DNA of 12,178 nucleotides. It comes from Actinomycetota bacterium (GTDB taxonomy: Bacteria; Actinomycetota; Acidimicrobiia; IMCC26256; PALSA-610). The stretch spans positions 1 through 12,178 of the forward strand of contig JAUZEI010000357.1 of assembly GCA_030839105.1 (NCBI GenBank), written 5' to 3'. A model generated the notes under the pieces. The model ran no database searches. It had not been told where the DNA came from and saw nothing but the letters and a program-made list of their open reading frames with translations. This document shows positions 5,733 through 12,178 of the stretch, piece after piece (within the stretch, counting starts at the first letter, position 1; each line of letters begins with the position of its first letter). The position numbers and the translations under genes were made by a program.

Positions 5733-7090
5733 GGCAGACGGCCGAAGATTGGGTGCTGCGTGACGTCGTGTACGCGACGTCCGAGGACGCGCGCCGACGG
5801 ATACTGAGGCCAACCCGGATCGCCGGTACGCGCGAACGCGGCCCACGCCTCGCGCATCGACCTCGACAACGCGCGTCCGTCGTCGTCGAGGCCGACGAAT
5901 GCATCCCACCCGTCGACGAAGTTGCCGAACGGGAACGGGATATCGATCCCGTGGCATGCTCCGACTGTCGGGCCCTCCCAACTGAAGCAGTACGTGTACG
6001 TCGGACCGTGCGGCGCGTGCGCTTCGAGCACGGCCCGGCACGGCATCTGCATCTCGTTGTCACCGAACAGCGCGCGCCAGATCTCGTGGGTGTCGTCCGT
6101 CGCGAGCACCCGTTCGTAGCCTGCGACGATCGTGTCGGCGGCGGTCTCGTCGACACCGAGATAGCGAGCCGCACGCCGCACCACCTTGGCGCGCGGTGGC
6201 GACGCGGAGGACGAATCCACGAAGAGTCGCATCTCGTCGGCGGTCGTACCGGCGATGAGCGCGACGCCGGACGCTTCTTCCGCGGCCAGGGCCGCCGCAG
6301 GTGGCGCCGACAGCACGTCGCCGTCGACCATCGGGTGGAACGGCATCATGCCCACCGTTCCGAGCAGAGAGACCATCGCCGTCGACTGCGCCGCGACCAG
6401 GGCGTCCGCCGACAGGTCGCGCAGCCCGCCGGAATCGCCGACGCCCGCTTCCTTGACGAGGGCTTCGAGCACGAGTGCGGCGCGCGCTTCGTCGAGCGTC
6501 GCGGATGTCGCCCCGCTCTGCACGATCGCACCGCAGAGCAGACCACGCGCTGACGGTGATGCAAGCGCGTGCAACAACAGTCCACCGCCCGCGGACTCGC
6601 CGAACGCGACGACGCGAGAAGGGTCACCGCCGAGCGACGCGATGTTGTCGCGCACCCATTCCAGCGCGCAGATAGCGTCGCGCACCCCGCAGTTGGCGAC
6701 CCCACCGAACGACCGCGCGTCGAGAAAGCCGAACGCGCCCAGCCGGTAGTTCACCGATACCACGACGGTCTGTTGTTCGTTCGCGAGCACTGTTCCGTCG
6801 TACACGGGTTGGGATGACGCCCCGATGACGAACGAGCCGCCGTGGAACCACACCAGAACCGGAAGCGAAGCGTCCGCGGCGGGCGTCCACACGTTCAGTG
6901 TCAAGCACGCGTCTTCGTCGGTGTCGCGAACCTTCATGCCGGGCACGATGTCGCCGAGCGGACCGTCGAGTTGTTGGGGCGCGGCGGCGCCGAAATGCGA
7001 ACCATCGACAGGCGCCGCGGGGAACGCGATCGGTCGAGGTGCCGCGAATCGTGCTGCAGTCGCGTAGGGAATACCGAGAGAGGTCCGCAC
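5729..7090 (-). CDS. Type B carboxylesterase/lipase (para-nitrobenzyl-esterase-like)
   Basis: The product has 453 residues and hydrolyses carboxylic esters by a Ser-Glu-His triad. Visible elements are LGIPYA near the N-terminus, DEDACLTLNVWTP (58-70), the oxyanion-hole HGGSF (83-87), VSVNYRLGAFGFL (111-123), FGESAGG with nucleophile S166, an acidic residue probably E286 (GTTADEM), and H380 in ACHGIDIPF. No signal peptide is seen, so it is probably cytoplasmic. The start is GTG at 7090: the frame upstream meets a stop at 7100-7102, and no other start lies between. This leaves a short N-terminus and only a weak ribosome site. The end overlaps the NmrA-like gene by four bases, tail to tail. Some type B esterases act as carbamate or xenobiotic esterases; the substrate here is unknown. 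Confidence 0.92.
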   Translation of the reverse strand: MRTSLGIPYATAARFAAPRPIAFPAAPVDGSHFGAAAPQQLDGPLGDIVPGMKVRDTDEDACLTLNVWTPAADASLPVLVWFHGGSFVIGASSQPVYDGTVLANEQQTVVVSVNYRLGAFGFLDARSFGGVANCGVRDAICALEWVRDNIASLGGDPSRVVAFGESAGGGLLLHALASPSARGLLCGAIVQSGATSATLDEARAALVLEALVKEAGVGDSGGLRDLSADALVAAQSTAMVSLLGTVGMMPFHPMVDGDVLSAPPAAALAAEEASGVALIAGTTADEMRLFVDSSSASPPRAKVVRRAARYLGVDETAADTIVAGYERVLATDDTHEIWRALFGDNEMQMPCRAVLEAHAPHGPTYTYCFSWEGPTVGACHGIDIPFPFGNFVDGWDAFVGLDDDGRALSRSMREAWAAFARTGDPGWPQYPSARVLGRRVHDVTQHPIFGRLP

Positions 7091-7193
7091 CTGCGCAGCC
7101 TACGAAGCATTGATGCCCTGCAACCACTGTCGGGACCGCTCGGTCGTCGGCTACCATTTCCCCAACGTGACCGCGAACAGGTGGAGCGTTTAG
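7091..7193 (+). promoter_or_regulatory. Divergent intergenic region with purA ribosome site and candidate -10 box
   Basis: This 103-base gap separates the carboxylesterase start from purA. AGGTGGAG at 7179-7186, seven bases before the purA GTG, is a good ribosome site. TACCAT at 7152-7157 fits a -10 box and would give a leader of about 30 bases; I see no convincing -35 at the right distance. A 12-base inverted repeat, GACCG-CT-CGGTC (7134-7145), lies just upstream of the -10 and could be an operator, but such palindromes are common at this GC content. I see no purine riboswitch; the gap is too short for one beside the promoter. Confidence 0.4.
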
Positions 7194-8486
7194 GTGCCGG
7201 GCGCAGTGATCGTCGGCACCCAGTGGGGCGACGAAGGCAAGGGTCGGGTCACCGACTATCTCGCCAAGGAGTCGTCAATGTGTGTCCGCTATCAGGGCGG
7301 CCACAACGCGGGCCACACGCTCGTGGTCGACGGCGAGGTCTTCAAGCTCCAACTCGTGCCGAGCGGGATCCTGTATCCGTGGGTCGTGCCGGTCATCGGG
7401 AACGGCGTCGTCGTCGATCCCGCCGTGCTGATCGACGAGGTCGACATGCTCGAGGGCAAGGGCGTCGACACCCGCCTCCTGCGCCTCTCCGGCAACGCGC
7501 ACCTGATCATGCCGTACCACCAAGAGCTCGACCGGATGACCGAGCGTTACCTCGGGAAGAACAAGCTCGGAACCACGAAGCGCGGTATCGGTCCGGCCTA
7601 TGCCGACAAGGCATTGCGCGTCGGCATTCGCGTCCAGGACCTGCTCGACCCGAAGATCTTCCGCGAGAAGCTCGACCTCGCATTGCGCGAGAAGAACGGC
7701 GTGTTGGCGAAGGTCTACAACCGGCTCCCGATCGATGCCAAGGAGCTCGCGGACCGCTATCTCGCGATGGTCCCGCGCCTCGCGCCCATGATCGACGACA
7801 CCGTGCACCTCGTGCACGAAGCGCTCGACGCACAGCAGTGGGTGTTGTTCGAGGGCGCGCAGGCGACGTACCTCGACCTCGACCACGGCACCTATCCGTA
7901 CGTGACATCGAGCAACCCCATCGCGGGAGGGGTGTGCACCGGCGCGGGCGTGGGTCCGCTCGCGATCCAGCGCGTGGTCGGACTCGTGAAGGCGTATCAA
8001 ACACGCGTCGGCAGCGGTCCGTTCCCGACCGAGCTCTTCGAAGGCGACGCGGTCGGCGACATGCTCGTCGAGCGCGGCCGCGAGTTCGGTACGAACACCG
8101 GACGTCGGCGGCGTACGGGTTGGCTCGATCTCGTCATGCTGAAGCATGCGGTCCGTCTCAACACGTGCACCGAGCTCGCGCTCACGAAGCTCGACATCCT
8201 CTCGCCGCTCTCCGAGTTGAAGGTGTGCGTCGCGTACGAAGGTGAGGACGGCACGCGCTACGACCACGTGCCGTATCACCAGTCGGTGCTGCACAAGGTG
8301 AAACCGGTGTACGAGACGCTGCCGGGATGGGAAGTCGAGATCGAGAGGGTCGGCCGGCTCGAAGACCTGCCGCCGTGCGCGCGCGACTACGTGCGCTTCG
8401 TCGAGGACTTCGTCGGCGTGCACGTGAGCATCGTCGGCGTCGGTCCGGCTCGCGATCAGACGATCGTGCTTCCCCGCGCCGCGTGA
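7194..8486 (+). CDS. purA: Adenylosuccinate synthetase
   Basis: PurA joins IMP and aspartate using GTP to make adenylosuccinate, the first step from IMP to AMP. The 430-residue length is normal. Key motifs are all present: [10 protein letters not shown] (8-17) with catalytic D13, GGHNAGHT (35-42) with H41, KRGIGPAY (129-136), [20 protein letters not shown] (219-238) continuing to SSN, the segment [14 protein letters not shown] (299-312) that contacts IMP and aspartate, and [11 protein letters not shown] at the end for guanine binding. GTG at 7194 follows a strong ribosome site and places the glycine-rich loop at the usual distance from the N-terminus. It is the first gene of the purine operon, and its TGA is the entry point of the GTGA repeat leading to purD. 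Confidence 0.98.
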   Translation: MPGAVIVGTQWGDEGKGRVTDYLAKESSMCVRYQGGHNAGHTLVVDGEVFKLQLVPSGILYPWVVPVIGNGVVVDPAVLIDEVDMLEGKGVDTRLLRLSGNAHLIMPYHQELDRMTERYLGKNKLGTTKRGIGPAYADKALRVGIRVQDLLDPKIFREKLDLALREKNGVLAKVYNRLPIDAKELADRYLAMVPRLAPMIDDTVHLVHEALDAQQWVLFEGAQATYLDLDHGTYPYVTSSNPIAGGVCTGAGVGPLAIQRVVGLVKAYQTRVGSGPFPTELFEGDAVGDMLVERGREFGTNTGRRRRTGWLDLVMLKHAVRLNTCTELALTKLDILSPLSELKVCVAYEGEDGTRYDHVPYHQSVLHKVKPVYETLPGWEVEIERVGRLEDLPPCARDYVRFVEDFVGVHVSIVGVGPARDQTIVLPRAA

Positions 8487-8514
8487 ACGGGTGATCGGGT
8501 GATTGGGTGAGCAC
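8483..8514 (+). repeat. 8-base GTGA repeats forming a chain of 3-codon mini-ORFs between purA and purD
   Basis: The units are GTGAACGG (8483-8490), GTGATCGG (8491-8498), GTGATTGG (8499-8506) and GTGAGCAC (8507-8514), the last being the start of purD. The first GTG overlaps the purA TGA (8484-8486). Each of the first three units reads GTG-NNN-GGG/NGG-TGA as a 3-codon ORF (V-N-G, V-I-G, V-I-G) whose TGA overlaps the next GTG: TGA at 8492-8494, 8500-8502 and 8508-8510. The last TGA lies on the purD start codon. No good ribosome site precedes purD, which fits dependence on translational coupling. Confidence 0.88.
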
Positions 8515-9790
8515 TCGCGTTCTCGTCGTCGGCGCCGGTGGCCGCGAGCATGCCCTCGCATGGGGTTTGGCGCGTTCGCCGCTCGTCGACGACATCGTCT
8601 GCGCGCCCGGCAATCCCGGCATGGCGACGATCGGTGAGTGCCTGCCGGTCGCGCCGACCGATCCCGCCGCGGTCGCCGACCTCGCGACGAAGCTGGACGC
8701 CGATCTCGTCGTCGTCGGCCCGGAAGACCCCTTGGTCGCGGGAGTCGTCGACGCGGTCGCGGCGTCGGGTCGCAAGGCGTTCGGTCCGAGCGCCGCCGCC
8801 GCAAGGCTCGAAGGCTCGAAAGCGTGGATGAAAGACGTGTTGATCGAGGCGGGGGTGCCGACCGCGCGCTACGGGACGTTCGGGTCCGGCCAGGAACCGG
8901 AAGCGCTCGACTTCTTGCAGACGTTGCCGGGCCTCTACGTCGTGAAGACGGATGGACTCGCGGCGGGCAAGGGCGTCGTCGTGACCGAGTCGATCGCCGA
9001 GGCACGCGATGCGGTGCGCGCATATCTCTCTGGTGTCGCGTTCGGTGATGCCGGCCGCACGTGCGTGATCGAAGAAGGGCTGACCGGCCCGGAGGTCTCG
9101 TTGTTCGCGCTCTGTGACGGGCGGCGCGCCCGCGCCGTCGCCACCGCGCAGGACCACAAGCGGGCGTTCGACGGCGACGCCGGCCCCAACACCGGTGGCA
9201 TGGGCGCATACTCACCGGTGCCCTTCGTTGACGCCGGCGTGGTCGACGAGCTGATGGAGCGGGCGCTCGTCCCGACGCTGGCCGAGCTCGACCGTCGCGG
9301 TGCTCCGTTTCGCGGCACGCTGTTCTGCGGGATCATGCTGACGCCCGACGGCGCGAAGGTGCTCGAGTACAACGTGCGGTTCGGCGATCCTGAATGTCAG
9401 GTGGTCGTGCCGCGCCTCGCGAGCGACCTGTTCGCGCACCTGTCGGAGTCGGCGTCCGGTGATCTCACGACGCCGGTCGAGCTCTCCGACATCGCGTGCG
9501 TCGGTGTGGTGCTCGCCTCCGAGGGCTACCCGCCCGCACCCGAGCGCCGGGGAGACGTCATCGCCGGCATCGACCGAGGAGGCGCGCACGAGGGCGTGGT
9601 CGTGTTCCAATCCGGCACCGCGACCGACGACCGGGGCGACGTCGTGACGAACGGCGGCCGCGTGCTCACGGTCACCGCCGTGGGAGCCGACGTGAGTGAG
9701 GCGCGCGACCGGGCCTATGCCGCGGCGGCCGAGATCTCGTGGCCCGGCGTCCACTACCGTCGCGACATCGGCGCTCAGGCCCTCCCGTGA
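8507..9790 (+). CDS. purD: Phosphoribosylamine-glycine ligase (GAR synthetase)
   Basis: PurD condenses 5-phosphoribosylamine with glycine using ATP, the second step of IMP synthesis. The 427 residues show the ATP-grasp layout: VLVVGAGGREHALAWGL (5-21), APGNPG (33-38), VGPEDPL (70-76), KTDGLAAGKGV (147-157), the region FDGDAGPNTGGMGAYSP (221-237), and LEYNVRFGDPE (286-296) with metal- and ATP-binding residues. GTG at 8507 is the only start that leaves the first beta strand intact; the frame has a TGA at 8492-8494 just upstream. The end overlaps purB by GTGA. Cytoplasmic and complete. Confidence 0.98.
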   Translation: MSTRVLVVGAGGREHALAWGLARSPLVDDIVCAPGNPGMATIGECLPVAPTDPAAVADLATKLDADLVVVGPEDPLVAGVVDAVAASGRKAFGPSAAAARLEGSKAWMKDVLIEAGVPTARYGTFGSGQEPEALDFLQTLPGLYVVKTDGLAAGKGVVVTESIAEARDAVRAYLSGVAFGDAGRTCVIEEGLTGPEVSLFALCDGRRARAVATAQDHKRAFDGDAGPNTGGMGAYSPVPFVDAGVVDELMERALVPTLAELDRRGAPFRGTLFCGIMLTPDGAKVLEYNVRFGDPECQVVVPRLASDLFAHLSESASGDLTTPVELSDIACVGVVLASEGYPPAPERRGDVIAGIDRGGAHEGVVVFQSGTATDDRGDVVTNGGRVLTVTAVGADVSEARDRAYAAAAEISWPGVHYRRDIGAQALP

Positions 9791-11097
9791 TCCCCCGCTA
9801 CTCGCTCCCCGAGATCTCCGCGCTGTTCACCGACGAGGCGCGCTTCGGGACGTGGCTCGAGGTCGAAGTCCTCGCAGTAGAAGCGTGGGCGCGCCTCGGG
9901 GTGGTTCCGGTCGAGGATGCTCGAGCGGTGCGTGATCGCGCCGGTTTCGATGTCGCCGCGATCCACGAGCGCGAACGGATCACCGACCACGACGTCGCCG
10001 CGTTCGTCGACGTCGTGCAGGAAACGGTCGGACCGCCCGCCGGCGCGTGGGTGCACTACGGGCTCACCTCGAGCGACGTCGTCGACACCGCGCTTGCGCT
10101 GCAGATGACGCGTGCGATTGATCTCATCGCCGGCGCAGCTGCCGAGCTCGAGAACGCGATCGCGAAGCGAGCCCGCGAATTCCGTGACACACCGATGGTC
10201 GGGCGTACCCACGGCATCCACGCCGAGCCCACGACCTTCGGCGCCAAGCTCGCACTCTGGGCGATGCAGGTGCGTCGCGATCGCGAAAGGCTGGCGCGGG
10301 CTCGAGCGACCATCGCGGTCGGCAAGCTGTCGGGCGCAGTGGGCACCTACTCGAACGTCGATCCGGAGGTCGAGCGCTACGTCTGCGAGCAGCTCGGTCT
10401 GCGGCCCGTACCGGCGACCCAGGTACTACCGCGTGATCGGCACGCCGAGGTCATGTACACGTGCGCGTCGATCGGTGCCAGCATCGAGACCTTCGCACTC
10501 GAGATCCGTCACCTGCAACGCACCGAGGTGCGGGAAGCGGAAGAGGGTTTTCGCGAGGGGCAGAAAGGCTCGAGCGCGATGCCCCACAAACGCAACCCGA
10601 TCAAGTCGGAGCAGATGTGCGGACTCGCCCGTGTCCTGCGCGGGACCCTGCAGGCCGCGCTCGAAGACGTGGCGCTGTGGCACGAGCGCGACATCTCACA
10701 TTCGTCCGTCGAGCGGATCATCGTTCCCGACTCGCTGATGTTGACCTACTACGTGCTCGTGAAATGGCGCCAGGTGATCGAGAACCTGCAAGTGCATCCT
10801 GATCGCATGCTGCGCAACCTCGACGCCTCGTTCGGGCTCGTGTTCAGCCAGCCCGTGCTGCTGGCGCTCGTCGAAGCGGGCCGCACCCGCGACGAGGCCT
10901 ACCGAGTCGTGCAACGCAACGCGATGCGCGCGTGGCAGGAAGAGCGGCCGTTCCGCGAGCTCCTCGCCGCCGACCCCGACGTGACGGCGACGCTCGATCC
11001 GGCGCGCCTCGACGCGTGCTTCGACCTCAAGCGCGCGCTCGCGAACGTCAACCGCGTCTTCGACGCGCTCGACAACATGGGAGACCTGCCGGCGTGA
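9787..11097 (+). CDS. purB: Adenylosuccinate lyase
   Basis: PurB removes fumarate twice in purine synthesis: from SAICAR (made after PurC) and from adenylosuccinate (made by PurA). The 436-residue protein belongs to the fumarase/aspartase superfamily. It has YGLTSSD (91-97), GRTHGIHAEPTTFG (139-152) with the general-acid histidine 142, and the mobile signature loop GSSAMPHKRNP (261-271) carrying the catalytic serine. The frame is open back to 9739, but GTG at 9787 is chosen because it forms a GTGA overlap with the purD stop and gives the standard N-terminus IPRYSLPEI. It in turn overlaps purC by GTGA, so the three genes are probably coupled. Confidence 0.97.
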   Translation: MIPRYSLPEISALFTDEARFGTWLEVEVLAVEAWARLGVVPVEDARAVRDRAGFDVAAIHERERITDHDVAAFVDVVQETVGPPAGAWVHYGLTSSDVVDTALALQMTRAIDLIAGAAAELENAIAKRAREFRDTPMVGRTHGIHAEPTTFGAKLALWAMQVRRDRERLARARATIAVGKLSGAVGTYSNVDPEVERYVCEQLGLRPVPATQVLPRDRHAEVMYTCASIGASIETFALEIRHLQRTEVREAEEGFREGQKGSSAMPHKRNPIKSEQMCGLARVLRGTLQAALEDVALWHERDISHSSVERIIVPDSLMLTYYVLVKWRQVIENLQVHPDRMLRNLDASFGLVFSQPVLLALVEAGRTRDEAYRVVQRNAMRAWQEERPFRELLAADPDVTATLDPARLDACFDLKRALANVNRVFDALDNMGDLPA

Positions 11098-11975
11098 GCG
11101 ACAGCGGTTTGCCGCACCTCTATTCCGGAAAGGTGCGCGAGCTCTACGAAGTAGGGATGGACGCGCTGCTCATGGTCGCGAGCGACCGGGTCTCGGTGTT
11201 CGACGTCGTGTTGCCCGACCTCATCCCGGACAAGGGGCGCGTGCTCACCGCGCTCTCGAACTTCTGGTTCGAACACACCGCCGACATCGTCCCCAACCAC
11301 GTGATCTCGTCCGATCCCACCGACTTTCCCGAGATCGCCGGCGACGTCGCGGGCCGGGCGACGCTCGTGCATGCCGCCCGGCCCATCCGCCTCGAGTGCG
11401 TGGTGCGCGGCTACGTGTTCGGGCACGGCTGGAGCGAATACCAGGAGACCGGAACCGTCGGTGGGTTCGCGGCGCCTGCGGGGCTGAAGCAGGCCGACAA
11501 GCTGCCGCTCCCACTGTTCACCCCCACGACGAAGGCGGAGACCGGCCATGACGTGGCGCTGAGCGCGCGCGAAGCCATTGATCTCGTCGGCGCGCAGCTG
11601 TACGAGGAGTTGAAGGATCTCTCGCTGAAGCTCTACGAACGCGGCGCGCACCACGCGGAGAGCTGCGGTCTCATCCTCGCCGATACGAAGTTCGAGTTCG
11701 GAGAGCGCGACGACGAGGTCCTCGTCATCGACGAGATGATGACGCCCGACTCGTCGCGGTACTGGCCTCGGGAGAAGTACAAACCCGGTACCGCGCCGCC
11801 GTCGTTCGACAAGCAGTACGTGCGCGACTTCATGGACGCGACGGGCTGGGAACACGAGCCGCCCGCACCGAACCTGCCGCCCGACGTCATCGCGAACACG
11901 CGCGCCAAGTACATCGAGGCCTACGAGCTCATCACCGACTACGCCTTCTCCGACTGGTACGGCGCCGACGACTGA
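11094..11975 (+). CDS. purC: Phosphoribosylaminoimidazole-succinocarboxamide (SAICAR) synthetase
   Basis: PurC ligates aspartate to CAIR using ATP; its product goes to PurB. The 293-residue protein is the longer form found in many Actinobacteria and yeast rather than the roughly 240-residue E. coli form. Motifs include YSGKVRELYEV (10-20), SDRVSVFDVVLPD (30-42), ECVVRGYVFG (101-110) and GHGWSEYQ, LFTPTTKAETGHD (141-153), LILADTKFEFG (193-203) and DEMMTPDSSRYW (213-224). GTG at 11094 overlaps the purB TGA; a GGGAG stretch about ten bases upstream can serve as a ribosome site. Upstream in-frame extension to 10932 is arginine-rich and is a purB shadow. Confidence 0.97.
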   Translation: MSDSGLPHLYSGKVRELYEVGMDALLMVASDRVSVFDVVLPDLIPDKGRVLTALSNFWFEHTADIVPNHVISSDPTDFPEIAGDVAGRATLVHAARPIRLECVVRGYVFGHGWSEYQETGTVGGFAAPAGLKQADKLPLPLFTPTTKAETGHDVALSAREAIDLVGAQLYEELKDLSLKLYERGAHHAESCGLILADTKFEFGERDDEVLVIDEMMTPDSSRYWPREKYKPGTAPPSFDKQYVRDFMDATGWEHEPPAPNLPPDVIANTRAKYIEAYELITDYAFSDWYGADD

Positions 11976-11981
11976 CGGGCC

Positions 11982-12011
11982 CGGCCCGGTCGGGTGGCTA
12001 CGCTCGGGCCG
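11982..12011 (+). other. Possible stem-loop in the purC-purS gap
   Basis: CGGCCCG (11982-11988) can pair with CGGGCCG (12005-12011) around a 16-base loop. It lies soon after the purC stop and before the putative purS promoter, so it could weaken readthrough, but it lacks a T-run and the gap is very GC-rich. Weakly supported. Confidence 0.2.
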
Positions 12012-12023
12012 AAGTCGGGGCGG

Positions 12024-12036
12024 TAACATCGATCGA
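12024..12036 (+). promoter_or_regulatory. -10 box placed for a leaderless purS transcript
   Basis: TAACAT at 12024-12029 fits the TANNNT -10 pattern, and six bases separate it from the A of the purS ATG, the spacing expected if transcription starts at the start codon. No purine-rich ribosome site lies at the normal distance. Leaderless transcripts of this shape are frequent in Actinobacteria. No clear -35 is seen. An alternative -10-like TACGCT lies at 11999-12004. Confidence 0.4.
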
Positions 12037-12178
12037 TGCCCGCGTTCAATGCGCACGTCGAAGTCACGCACCGACCCGGCATCGCCGATCCCGCGGGCGC
12101 GACCGTCGAACGGGCGTTGCCGGCGCTCGGGTACACGAACGTCGCGCAGGTGCACATCGGCAAGACGATCAAGCTGGT
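12036..12178 (+). CDS. purS: Phosphoribosylformylglycinamidine synthase subunit PurS (partial, 5' end)
   Basis: The first 47 codons are visible before the window ends. They read as MPAFNAHVEVTHRPGIADPA, then GATVERALPALGYTNV and a QVHIGKTIKL strand, matching PurS: a small protein of about 80 residues that bridges PurQ and PurL in the multi-subunit FGAM synthase. The start is ATG at 12036, unlike the GTG used by the other purine genes here, and it is separated from purC by 60 bases rather than overlapping it. By analogy with other Actinobacteria purQ and purL should follow, but they are outside the window. Confidence 0.9.
   Translation, partial: MPAFNAHVEVTHRPGIADPAGATVERALPALGYTNVAQVHIGKTIKL

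Noticed and set aside
4878..6041. Upstream extension of the aldolase-like gene on the minus strand
   Set aside because: It would run antisense through the NmrA-like gene; the family N-terminus is complete from the ATG at 4877.
5111..6553. 480-codon plus-strand open frame across the NmrA-like and carboxylesterase genes
   Set aside because: It spans two genes with clear motifs in other frames and has a low-complexity arginine-rich composition.
7134..7145. Palindrome GACCG-CT-CGGTC as a purine repressor operator
   Set aside because: It does not match an operator I can name, and short GC palindromes are frequent here. It is only mentioned in the intergenic entry.
7275..9215. Long open frame on the minus strand (646 codons) across purA and purD
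   Set aside because: It is antisense to two certain purine genes and is rich in Arg, His and Asp, as expected from the complement of GC-rich coding sequence. It resembles no protein family I know.
9739..9786. 16-codon upstream extension of purB
   Set aside because: It overlaps the purD end, reads arginine-rich, and the GTGA-coupled GTG at 9787 gives the standard PurB N-terminus.
10932..11093. 54-codon upstream extension of purC
   Set aside because: It is an arginine-rich shadow of purB; the GTG at 11094 gives the family N-terminus.

Overview
The window is GC-rich bacterial chromosome with tightly packed genes. Eight of the eleven visible start codons are GTG, and three neighbouring gene pairs overlap by the four bases GTGA. 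The purine genes are of actinobacterial type. A secreted protein carries the repeat GYWLV.SDGGVFAFGDA.F.GSLGG..LN.PVVGI, which I associate with Acidimicrobiia and related Actinobacteria. My best guess is an actinobacterium, possibly of the Acidimicrobiia; this rests on recalled family resemblance and was not searched. I see no mobile element, CRISPR array, tRNA or rRNA.

Layout. Positions 2-214 (+) hold the tail of a PHB-depolymerase-like esterase. It converges on a secreted five-repeat protein (223-1371, -). Upstream of that, on the same strand, is a three-gene operon read right to left: class II aldolase/adducin-like protein (4877-4140), amidohydrolase (4143-2899) and acyl-CoA synthetase-like AMP ligase (2886-1456). 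This is probably a small catabolic unit for a carboxylic or aromatic acid of unknown identity. Diverging from it is an NmrA-like NAD(P)-binding protein (4932-5732, +), whose stop codon interlocks with that of a type B carboxylesterase (5729-7090, -).

From 7194 onward the window is a de novo purine operon on the + strand: purA, purD, purB, purC and the first 47 codons of purS. PurD, PurS, PurC and PurB act on the route from PRPP to IMP, and PurA (with PurB again) takes IMP to AMP. The purD/purB and purB/purC pairs overlap by GTGA.

The most unusual signal lies at two gene starts. Between purA and purD, an 8-base unit beginning GTGA is repeated so that each GTG overlaps the previous TGA, forming three 3-codon mini-ORFs that hand over from the purA stop to the purD start. 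Before the NmrA-like gene, a 14-base unit does the same with two 5-codon mini-ORFs. Both unit lengths equal a whole number of codons minus four, the condition for such a relay to survive gain or loss of copies. I infer a reinitiation relay grown by tandem duplication of a GTGA start; nothing in the sequence alone proves that it is translated. A second point is that purS seems to have a promoter placed for a leaderless transcript.
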